This document shows positions 11,111-19,416 of a stretch of DNA of 64,000 bases, one piece after another. Position 1 is the first letter of the stretch; each line of letters begins with the position of its first letter. Source of the stretch: Bugula neritina (taxonomy: Eukaryota; Bryozoa; Gymnolaemata; Cheilostomatida; Bugulidae); the NCBI GenBank assembly GCA_964035545.1, contig OZ037767.1, forward strand, positions 22,673,128-22,737,127. The letters run 5' to 3'. A program made the translations under genes and the position numbers. A model generated the notes under the pieces. It was given only the letters and a program-made list of their open reading frames with translations, did not search any database and was not told the DNA's origin.

Positions 11111-13753
11111 AAGTGTGACACCAAGTAGCGTATTATATGCAGTTATAGTTTTAGATTTTCTTTATTGCTTATAAGCTCTATATATTAGAAAACTTCAAAT
11201 TAGCAGAATGTGTGAAGTGAAAAGCTATTTGCACTATCTACAAGGACAGTGAACTAAGCATTCACATCATTGTAATACCTACAGTTTGAAAGTTGTAGTC
11301 ACAAAACATACCATCTTGGTAGTCTACTTTAAATTTCATTTAAATAATGTTATTGGGAGCATTTTATTGTTTTGATTACAGACATATAACATGATATATG
11401 TTCTAATGCAGTATTATTAAGGGTATAGATGTGAACTGCTTATTGGTGACCTGTGACCTATGAGACCAATAGCTCCAACAAGTAGACTGTCAATACCAAT
11501 TTTACTCAATCTTATGAGTAAAGTATTGTAAACTTCTAAATGAATCCATAGGGATTAAAGTATTTGCTACATCTATACCGTGAAAATGCAAGACAAATAA
11601 TTTTACTAATGCATATTTAAAAGGTGTGTGAATTCTTATTACCTATATAAAGTTTTCATTCACTTAATGGAAATTTCTATCACTAAAATATATAATATTA
11701 TTAATGGTATAAAGCAGTGAAATAAATTACAGGGTTGTGGTGAAGGAGTTATATACTATACTAAGTCAAAATGGCTTGAAGTTCTTGAAACATGTCTCCA
11801 CTTGAACTTTATTTCGTATGACTGAAACTAAATTCTTATAAGACGTAGTCTTTGTTCAAATGTTACATTAACAAAGCAGCTTTTAGGTTTGCAACATTCT
11901 AAATACACATTATAAAGTTTTTTACCTATAATACATCCTCATATACATTACATGTCATATATTGGTAAAGATTCAGGGTTATTATAATTTAAGGTAACAT
12001 TACAAAAACTGCACTCTCTGGTAACAATACCATGTCATAATTGCAGTTTTGATACAATTTGCAAAGGGGATTTTCCTGTCAGATACAACTTTTTGAGTTT
12101 AGACCAATAGGTACTGTAAAAATTTTGAGAACTATAAAAAAATACAATATAGCTGATAATATAGAAATTGCCCAGAAGTTCAAGGAGTTAGTAGTTAATT
12201 GCATTGTAAAATAGCATATAGTTGTCAACTGTAATGACTGCTGATCACTGCACAAAACAATATGATACAAAATATTGGCAGAAGCCATTGTTGTCTATTC
12301 TCTAGATTTGGTGCTTGCAAAGTAGTTTTCTAATTCCATACGTGGAAGTGAAACAATGAATTAATTATATACGAGCCCTAACAAGCTATAGAGTTGTCTA
12401 CTAAAGCTTTAAACTAACGTGATCACAACTTCGCACTTAGTTTCTCTTTTTCGAGACAACTCCTTGTTATGATTACATCCGAGTCGGTCAAGGTTAAATG
12501 TTAAAAGGCTATGGCCCCCACCAGTTCAAGCGAGATCCATAGCAGCTCCAAGTCAAAGTGTAGCTCTTTTTAATCTTTTAAATCGTAAATAGATACTGAG
12601 ATATCGGCTAAAAGGTTAAGGTTCATAAATATGTTTTTGAATACCATTAAAAGCATTATCTCTCATAAAATATTTGATCAATATGAATAACTGCTTGTCA
12701 AATTATGATTTAACTCTAAAACTAAAAGTAAAGGCGAGTCGGTCCGAGTCCAAGTTGAAGTTTATAAATTCTAATTTAGAAATATTAGATTCAACAATTT
12801 AACTTAATTTTAATACTTATAATAATATTTAAGCTTTTAGGCTATCCTAGTACTACTAGCATTATTATTGATAACTATGTGCAATCTATCGTTAAGGTTA
12901 ACCTTAAGCTTAGCTTAGCATCTACTTCTACTTATACAGTTATAACTTATAGCTTTAGAATATAGATTTGGCAATTGCTGAACATCATAATCATGATGAT
13001 GAAATGATAATGATAAAGCTAATTATATTAATATTTCATGTTCGGCTAGTATAACTTCATAAATAATTATCTTGTTATAATCTACTTTTAAATCATTTTT
13101 TAAATGAGACTAATTTTTGCAGCATCATTATATTTATTGTGTTATATGTAAAAGTGTGAAGGGTTATTGTAGGTTTTTTTAGTCACCATGATGTAGCACG
13201 TTTTAACAGTAGTTTTATTTTTATTATCATTATACTACGCTATACTAGTACAACTAGAATTATGTTCAGCAAATAATATGTTCATCACAACTTAGGCAGT
13301 TATAGTTGTACTAATAATCTGTAATTATATTTGCCCTTTTAAGTACACTGCTGATATTTTTGCAGTATGTACGCTTTAGATTTTGTTCAGTTCACTCATA
13401 TATCTTTTTACTTTACTTACATTTCTTATATTTGTCGAATTATTGCTGTTTATACTTGCGATTAAGTTTTAAATAGGGTCTGAAATATAATGAAAGTAGA
13501 TAGCTAACATTAACAGTGTAATCATATAATTAGTTCAGTTAGGTTATGAATTTTATTCAGTACTTATTTAAGATTCTATTGATTATTCGATACAAAAATT
13601 CAAGTCATACCTGATTTGAATAGATTCAATAATAAGTTATAAGTTTACTGTAAGGTTTAGTGTTGCTTGATGCCATTAATAACTTGTTTTACAGTTTTTA
13701 ACCCATTAATGATGTCAAAAGTGATTCAATATCTAACTTGAAATTAGTAATAG
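11111..13753. other. Intergenic, AT-rich, no gene recognised
   Basis: Spacer between acetyltransferase copy A and the left LTR. An AATAAA at 11721-11726 could serve copy A. The rest has stop codons in all frames and many short AT-rich simple-sequence stretches. No RNA gene or recognisable coding exon was found. Confidence 0.5.
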
Positions 13754-14106
13754 TGTAGTAATTCGTGCAATTACTGTGCGTGAGTTATCTACTTGCGTAT
13801 AGTTAGTTGGTTATTCTGCTAGTAATTACTAGGGTAGCTGTCGAGTAATTATATTTATTATCCACAATAAAGCATAAAGTAAACATCACATCAAATTATC
13901 CTATACATCAGTCAACTGCTAATACATGTTTCTCCTTCAAGCCTCCGCTTACAACAACGTGATAAATTGTTAATAACCCGGGAAGTGTCACGTGAGTCGG
14001 AAGCATATCTTCCGGTGCTGCTAATTGGTTGCTACATAAGGGTCTTAGTATTCCCAGAATAGAGAGAGGGTGATTCCCGTATTTGTACTTTGCATGACTC
14101 ACTACA
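13754..14106 (-). repeat. LTR (3' LTR of the minus-strand element)
   Basis: 353 bases, TG...CA ends with 6-base inverted termini TGTAGT/ACTACA. It contains AATAAA on the plus strand near 13866 and is otherwise AT-moderate. It matches the other LTR except for one base. Confidence 0.97.
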
Positions 14107-14119
14107 CCGCCCCCCCAAC
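14107..14119 (-). other. Polypurine tract of the LTR element
   Basis: On the minus strand the 3' LTR is immediately preceded by GTTGGGGGGGCGG. A G-run directly against the LTR edge is the expected plus-strand primer for reverse transcription. Confidence 0.75.
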
Positions 14120-14403
14120 AGAAAGCCCTACTTTCTGATAACACAATACAAAAAAAACACATAAAGAAAAACTATACAATAATCCAAAAAGAAAAACATA
14201 CATAAGTAAACCCACAAAGAGGAAGAAGAGAAATAGTTGAGCACGACAACATTTATATACAGAAGTAAACAGGGTGATCGAACACACACATCTAGTCAGC
14301 TATAAAGAGAGAGGGTGCTTACCAGCACGCGGGCCAATGTCGGAGCACTCGTCACTTTCCAGACGAAATACAGCTCAACGAAAGGTGCCTACCCCAGGCA
14401 TAC

Positions 14404-15117
14404 TCATTGGGTGGACTCTGACTCTTGTAGCGAGCGTGCTCTGTGTCGAGCCTGTCGGGCACGTAGCCGCCTCTTCAGTCGCCCCACTGAGTCCTTCAAC
14501 TGGTATAGACCTGTCGTCGTATCCAGCAAGTCAGGGGCAAGTTGTGTGAACTCGGCTTGTAGTCTTACAAGCCGCTCTTCTACATTAGCCAGCTGGCTAG
14601 GCCTTGGCGGGGTTGTAGTAGTCTCTGTTAGAGGGGGTATTGTTGTTCCTTCTAATTCGGGGGTGTTGCTAGGGTTGACGGGGGTAGGAGACGGGCCCTG
14701 AACCATAGGGGACTTATGGCGGGCGGATAACAGCAGTACTTGGAACCCTGACGCTAGTGCGGCCAGGGTGATAGCCTTCCTGATGACTGGCTTGATGGCA
14801 TCCAGGTATTGGGGGAAACTGTCCTCATCAACAGTATGGTTCTCTCCGGCGAAGCAGCTCAGCTTATGGACTGTCACGGGATACGGGTATACGTCGTGGA
14901 ACCCGCATGGGCAGAAGTGGAGTAGAAAATGGGCGTCTACATGTAGACGCAGGGAGCGGTGTGACGGGCACTCCTCGAAGCAGACCTGGCAGGTTCGGTG
15001 GGGTCCGCTGGGTCCCCAGGCTTCCTCAATTCTCCTTTCCGTCGTGGGTGACACCCAGCGGTGTCGTCGACGAAGCACCACGGGTATGCCATTCTCCATT
15101 ACAGGTTCCTCTTCCAT
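14404..15117 (-). CDS. Extra ORF of the LTR element: C2H2-like zinc-finger and coiled-coil protein
   Basis: This ORF takes the place of env, between the pol remnant and the 3' LTR. From the first ATG at 15117 it is about 237 codons; the frame is open further upstream. The N-terminal third has closely spaced Cys/His pairs: CQVCFEEC, then HVDAHFLLHFCPCGFHD and HKLSC, suggesting one or two zinc-binding fingers. The middle is Pro/Thr-rich (PSPTPVNPSNTPELEG). The C-terminus looks alpha-helical or coiled coil (ERLVRLQAEFTQLAP, LKDSVGRLKRRLRARQARHR) with an Arg-rich end. A CTTTCAG splice-acceptor-like site lies about 55 bases before the ATG, so expression from a spliced RNA is plausible. No envelope features (signal peptide, transmembrane helix) are visible. 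Function unknown. Confidence 0.7.
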   Translation of the reverse strand: MEEEPVMENGIPVVLRRRHRWVSPTTERRIEEAWGPSGPHRTCQVCFEECPSHRSLRLHVDAHFLLHFCPCGFHDVYPYPVTVHKLSCFAGENHTVDEDSFPQYLDAIKPVIRKAITLAALASGFQVLLLSARHKSPMVQGPSPTPVNPSNTPELEGTTIPPLTETTTTPPRPSQLANVEERLVRLQAEFTQLAPDLLDTTTGLYQLKDSVGRLKRRLRARQARHRARSLQESESTQ

Positions 15118-15484
15118 AGGCAGAGAGGTTGGCTGGTCCCGTGACCGGGAGGTGGTCACTCGAGTGTGATCTGAAAGAGTAGCAGTGTTAAAGATTATAC
15201 ACTGAGGTACCGTCGGCGTGTACAGCCTGACCGGTACGCTGTTCAGTTACACTCGTGAGATTCAGGCTAATGAATAGTTGATGGAGAACACACTCGCTAT
15301 GGCAGATTATTTAAAATCAAAGTCGACGTGTATTCCCACCACTGTTTATCATTATCGAATCTCCAGCTCGCTAGCTAATGTAGCTAAAGCTGACTGATGC
15401 AGTCTAGTTATCGTACCAAAAACATAATTAACTCACCCTTCGATCCAGAATAGTAAGACATTTTGGAATGAGAGCGGTAAATGA

Positions 15485-16105
15485 TTACTGTTTAGTGGCA
15501 CGTCTACTCTTGACTGCATCAACGTAGGAAAAGACCGGACAGCGTGGTTGTGAAACGTGACTATGGCTTTTCACTTCCAGCGGATGAATCTCGTGTGAGA
15601 TTCCGACGAGGCAAAAGTTGAGATTTCCGTGGTGTTCACAACTCCCACGTCTCTTTGCCTGTTTTCCCATGCGAGGCCTCTCTAGACTTTCGTTACTGCC
15701 GCTTATACCGCGGTCACGTACACAGTCTCTGAGACACGCTGGAAGTTGCCTAGTGTGTGGTCCTGGAGGCGTCGTCACTGTGGGAGGCGGTGTGCTCACC
15801 CGTGGATTGTTATGTCTCACGGGTGGTTTTTCCAGCCTGTTTGTGACGGTTGTTCCTACGTTGGTATCTCCTTGCGGAGCCCCTCCCACGAGGGGTTTTT
15901 GCACTTCCGGACCCGTTTCCGGTTCCGGAAGTGGTGGTGATGGCAGGCTTGACGTTGGGGGCGGTGGGCGCACTTTCAAGGACGGAAGTGGCCTTTCTCG
16001 CCTCGCCAAGTCTTCCTGAGGTGTCATGGAGGTGTTTCCGGCCAGGACGACAGTCTCCGCTTGCCAAGAACCTTCTCGCACAATGCGTCTGCCGCCCCGC
16101 TTCAC
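15485..16105 (-). CDS. Proline-rich ORF of the LTR element, residual pol 3' region
   Basis: About 206 codons in a frame different from the protease ORF, overlapping its 3' end. It begins next to the integrase zinc-domain remnant. The part near SWQAETVVLAGN lies where an integrase core normally starts, but no DDE residues follow. Instead there is a Pro-rich stretch (PPPPTSSLPSPPLPEPE), a basic segment (GKQAKRRGSC) and an unrecognised C-terminus. It may be translated or may be a decayed pol fragment; codon-level constraint cannot be judged here. Confidence 0.45.
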   Translation of the reverse strand: MKRGGRRIVREGSWQAETVVLAGNTSMTPQEDLARRERPLPSLKVRPPPPTSSLPSPPLPEPETGPEVQKPLVGGAPQGDTNVGTTVTNRLEKPPVRHNNPRVSTPPPTVTTPPGPHTRQLPACLRDCVRDRGISGSNESLERPRMGKQAKRRGSCEHHGNLNFCLVGISHEIHPLEVKSHSHVSQPRCPVFSYVDAVKSRRATKQ

Positions 16106-17933
16106 CAGGGAGACGGCTATGCTTGTTGGTCTGGCAGACTTTGCACCGTCTCACTCTGCGCCGGATATCCCGCTCCATGTTGGGCCAGTACCACCGGAGT
16201 TGTAGCTTGGTGACCACCCCTTGGACTCCTCCGTGAGTCTTCTCCTGGGTGTCTTGTATCAACTCCCGGCGGATGGCAACTGGGCAGACGACCCTCTTCC
16301 TGGCTGGCTGTCTGCTGTTGGCGGCCAAGGTCATGGTCAGCAGACCATCTGGCCCGACCCGCAGAGAGTTCCAACGTTGACAGTACAGCCGTAACTCGGC
16401 GCATCCCTGTCGCCGTTGTTTACTACTGGGTCGTCGCCCTTCCTGTTTCGCTCGGTACACGTCGGCTACCACCCCAGGAAGGCTTTCCTGGAGCTTCGGC
16501 AGCTCCCTAACGTTACCAGCCCATACAGGTTTGGCGCGGAGGCTCTGGACAGCCTCCGGGGGCGTGTCAGCCCTCTGTTGGAGTTGCTGAGCAGGGGCGG
16601 TCTTCGCCGCCCGTGGTACCTCACGACAGCCTGCTCTATTTAGGCGGGCGTCGTGGTCTGTGTGGCGGAACGCCTCACTGTACCCATGTGGCAACCTAGC
16701 CATAGCCTGGCGCTTTCCGTTGCCTGTGCAGCCACGCGTCCCTGGAGGATGGGAGGCGTGGGTTGGGACGGTCCTCCGCCCTTGAGACGGGCTCTGCTGA
16801 GGACCTTCCGTCGTAGCTCCCGACGACGCCCCAATGGCTTCCTCCTGGACAGGATGGAAGCGGCCCAGCATGGACCTGGGTGGTAGGTCTACTGTCTCTG
16901 AGGAGGGGTTGACACACTGCACTGAGATCTCTCCTTGTCCCGTAAGCCGGCTAAAGCTATGGGCAAGTTGGACTCTCGAGTGCGTACTTTCGACAACTCC
17001 CAACTTAGAGGTTTGGCCACCGTCTACCTTGCAGCGGACGGTAGCCCGGGAGTGGCCTGGTATAGTACAGCTCCGTACTACCTGCACTGCTCCCGCTAGA
17101 GGACGACCAAACTTATCGACACAAGCGAGCTCCCTGTCGCCCATGATCATCGCAGATTTACTGAAATCGATGCGACATCTGTGTCGTTGTAAGAATGGCA
17201 TCCCGAGGATAGCGTCCTCGTTGAGCTGCCCGACGATAAACGTCTCTTGGATGGCCTGGTTACGGACGTAACCAGTCAGCTCAATAATGCCGTAGAAGGG
17301 AATGCACGACCCGTCTGCCAGGGTGCCATGATCCCCCTCATACGGTGCCAACCCGTCCTTGACCTTAGCGCTGAGGGTGTCAAAGAATTGACGGCTAAGG
17401 AGGTTGGTGGTGCAGCCTGAGTCCAGGAGGAAGTTGGCAGGCTTGCCGGCTAGCTTTCCTGGCAGGAAGTAGCTACTTCCGTGTGGCTGCAGCTGTGTGC
17501 GCCGTGGTTGCACCTCCCTCGCTGTGGGTCGAGGGGTCCACGGTTGGCGACGACTATTGACCAGCTGCCGAGGTTGGGGCGGTATGCCTTGCGGCGCCTG
17601 TACCGTTTCCCTCGCAGGCTCTGAGATCAACCGTCTGCCGGCTCCGTGTTGGTGTTGGAGTGGCGTAGAGGACCCAGGCGGTGAGTGGCTTGAGCCTACT
17701 TGCCGCGGGGGTCGCCACTTCACAGCATCTCTGCGCGGCGCCCAGCGGGGCGGCAGACGCGCGGGCCTCCCTGGGTGATTTACAGACGGCCCGCAGGAGG
17801 TGGGAACATCTGCGGGCCGTGGTAGTTTAACCCTTGTTGGAGTTGAGGGCAGTTCCTCTGGAAATGTCCTGGCCTTCCGCATCCCCAGCAGAAGTTGTGC
17901 CCCATGCCTGGTGATTGTACCTGCGGCCCGCAA
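15810..17933 (-). CDS. Pol remnant: retropepsin and integrase N-terminal domain, RT/RNase H missing
   Basis: A 707-codon open frame in -1 phase to gag, overlapping its last ~150 bases, as expected for frameshift expression. In order it has a low-complexity basic linker; an aspartic protease with LLDSGCTTNLLS (catalytic DSG) and AILGMPFL (the ILG motif); a region resembling the short sequence that normally precedes RT (MARLPHGYSEAF); then an abrupt jump to the linker before integrase and an H2C2-type zinc domain (HGGVQG...YWPNM...CKVC). No YxDD, RNase H or DDE core lies anywhere between. The first zinc-ligand His of the H2C2 domain appears to be Gln (LIQD, where relatives have LHD). So the frame is internally deleted yet still open through the junctions. 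Confidence 0.8.
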   Translation of the reverse strand: MRAAGTITRHGAQLLLGMRKARTFPEELPSTPTRVKLPRPADVPTSCGPSVNHPGRPARLPPRWAPRRDAVKWRPPRQVGSSHSPPGSSTPLQHQHGAGRRLISEPARETVQAPQGIPPQPRQLVNSRRQPWTPRPTAREVQPRRTQLQPHGSSYFLPGKLAGKPANFLLDSGCTTNLLSRQFFDTLSAKVKDGLAPYEGDHGTLADGSCIPFYGIIELTGYVRNQAIQETFIVGQLNEDAILGMPFLQRHRCRIDFSKSAMIMGDRELACVDKFGRPLAGAVQVVRSCTIPGHSRATVRCKVDGGQTSKLGVVESTHSRVQLAHSFSRLTGQGEISVQCVNPSSETVDLPPRSMLGRFHPVQEEAIGASSGATTEGPQQSPSQGRRTVPTHASHPPGTRGCTGNGKRQAMARLPHGYSEAFRHTDHDARLNRAGCREVPRAAKTAPAQQLQQRADTPPEAVQSLRAKPVWAGNVRELPKLQESLPGVVADVYRAKQEGRRPSSKQRRQGCAELRLYCQRWNSLRVGPDGLLTMTLAANSRQPARKRVVCPVAIRRELIQDTQEKTHGGVQGVVTKLQLRWYWPNMERDIRRRVRRCKVCQTNKHSRLPGEAGRQTHCARRFLASGDCRPGRKHLHDTSGRLGEARKATSVLESAPTAPNVKPAITTTSGTGNGSGSAKTPRGRGSARRYQRRNNRHKQAGKTTRET

Positions 17934-18730
17934 GGCTCACGGGCGGTATCTACCTGGCTTGGGGAAGCTAATGTGGCGACCAGTTTATCTAGCATGTCAG
18001 TCATCTGTGCGACTTTTGATGCTAGTGACATCTGGTTCACATTAGCCACCGCGGAGGGTTCCGCGTTTGGTTCGGTATGAGCAGTAGTGTGCTCCGTGGT
18101 CACCTGGCGGGAGGCCACGCGGTTGCGGTGCATATGAGTCGCCATGAGGTAGGCTTCTCCCACCGCAAGTGCATCTTCGACCGTGGTGACTCCCCTCGCT
18201 TGGAATTGATGGTGGAGCCCCAAGTCGTTGATGGACTGCACGAAGGTATCATAAGTATACCTCTCACGGTGTACTGGAGGCAGATCGCGGAACGCGATCT
18301 GCGCTAGTGGGTACACCGTGGCAGCGTGCTCTTGTAGCGACGTGTGAGGATCACGCCGCAGCCTTTGTAGACGGGCCCGCGCATCTATGGGGGAGATGCC
18401 AAAGCGGGCCCGCAGAGAAGCAAAGATTCCGTCTATGTCAGGTCCCGCTCCGTACGGCTTAGCCTTGTCCGTCAGCGCCATCCTGAGCTTGAGCAACGCC
18501 ACCCTTGGCGGCCACTGTGCAATCTCCATCACATCTTGGAATTCTTGGATAAACTGCTCCACTGCTTCTTCGCCTGTGAAGGTGGGCGCCTTCAGCCGGT
18601 ATCTGTCTTCACCATGCTCTCTAGGAATTCTCACTTCTTCTTCTAACACCACTGGTTCCACAGGTATATCAACATTATCTCTCTCACCTTCATTCAGTGG
18701 AATGAGTAGCTCCGTGCCGTCTTCTGCCAT
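17780..18730 (-). CDS. Gag-like protein with CCHC zinc knuckle
   Basis: About 316 codons from the ATG at 18730. The open frame extends upstream only to a TTG, so ATG is preferred. The N-terminal half has the retrotransposon gag region (FTGEEAVEQFIQEFQD, MALTDKAKPYG, RARFG, RERYTYDTFVQSI). The C-terminus carries the nucleic-acid-binding knuckle CWGCGRPGHFQRNC, exact Cys-x2-Cys-x4-His-x4-Cys spacing. Gag is intact, so the element could still form or join virus-like particles. It directly follows the 5' LTR and putative primer-binding site. Confidence 0.9.
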   Translation of the reverse strand: MAEDGTELLIPLNEGERDNVDIPVEPVVLEEEVRIPREHGEDRYRLKAPTFTGEEAVEQFIQEFQDVMEIAQWPPRVALLKLRMALTDKAKPYGAGPDIDGIFASLRARFGISPIDARARLQRLRRDPHTSLQEHAATVYPLAQIAFRDLPPVHRERYTYDTFVQSINDLGLHHQFQARGVTTVEDALAVGEAYLMATHMHRNRVASRQVTTEHTTAHTEPNAEPSAVANVNQMSLASKVAQMTDMLDKLVATLASPSQVDTAREPCGPQVQSPGMGHNFCWGCGRPGHFQRNCPQLQQGLNYHGPQMFPPPAGRL

Positions 18731-18747
18731 GACTGCTATACGCAAGA

Positions 18748-18764
18748 TCCCACTGCTGCCACCA
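18748..18764 (-). other. Putative primer-binding site of the LTR element
   Basis: On the minus strand the base run one position after the 5' LTR is TGGTGGCAGCAGTGGGA. TGG next to the LTR is expected for pairing with a tRNA 3' CCA end. The tRNA species was not identified. Confidence 0.5.
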
Positions 18765-18765
18765 C

Positions 18766-19118
18766 TGTAGTAATTCGTGCAATTACTGTGCGTGAGTTAT
18801 CTACTTGCGTATAGTTAGTTGGTTATTCTGCTAGTAATTACTAGGGTAGCTGTCGAGTAATTATATTTATTATCCACAATAAAGCATAAAGTAAACATCA
18901 CATCAAATTATCCTATACATCAGTCAACTGCTAATACATGTTTCTCCTTCAAGCCTCCGCTTACAACAACGTGATAAATTGTTAATAACCCGGGAAGTGT
19001 CACGTGAGTCGGAAGCATATCTTCCGGTGCTGCTAATTGGTTGCTACATAAGGGTCTTAGTATTCCCAGAATAGAGAGAGGGCGATTCCCGTATTTGTAC
19101 TTTGCATGACTCACTACA
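18766..19118 (-). repeat. LTR (5' LTR of the minus-strand element)
   Basis: 353 bases, identical to the other LTR except one base. It is flanked on the right by ATAG, matching the ATAG left of the other LTR (target duplication). Confidence 0.97.
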
Positions 19119-19416
19119 ATAGTTTTATTTTTATGTGAATTTCCATATTCAAGCCAATGGTATACTCTAGTTGTTATTTTCACAGAGAAAGATCTTTGTA
19201 TATGTTTAGTGTAGATATTAGAAATGTTGTAATCAATTGTCAAACTGAAAAGGCTATAATTGAACGGCACTATTTGAAGGTTTTTATAATAGTTAGTTGA
19301 CTCACTCCTTTAATCATTAGTATTGTTTCTGTTGACTTAAATTAAATTTCTGTTGAAAATGTTTTATCTTTTCTTGTAGCTATAATTTTTGCAAATATTT
19401 TGTTTTAGATTTATCA

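Larger units (their letters stand above)
13754..19118 (-). mobile_element. Young non-autonomous Ty3/gypsy-type LTR retrotransposon
   Basis: A 5365-base element bounded by two 353-base direct LTRs (13754-14106 and 18766-19118) that differ at one base, t at 14071 versus c at 19083. The LTRs begin TGTAGT and end ACTACA, and the element is flanked by the 4-base repeat ATAG. Internal ORFs read on the minus strand, in order: gag with a CCHC knuckle, a -1 frame with an aspartic protease and a degraded integrase zinc domain, then two further ORFs. Reverse transcriptase, RNase H and the integrase catalytic core are absent. The interior is clearly more GC-rich than the host DNA. It lies between two tandem acetyltransferase genes. 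Without RT and integrase core it must have been mobilised by a related full-length element. Confidence 0.93.

Noticed and set aside
15159-15159. Start of the zinc-finger ORF at this GTG
   Set aside because: GTG is not a normal eukaryotic start; the first ATG is at 15117, or the frame is entered by splicing at the CAG near 15171.
14274-18770. Many long plus-strand open frames across the LTR element
   Set aside because: They are mirror frames of GC-rich minus-strand ORFs, with no recognisable domains, and they overlap gag, protease and the zinc-finger ORF.
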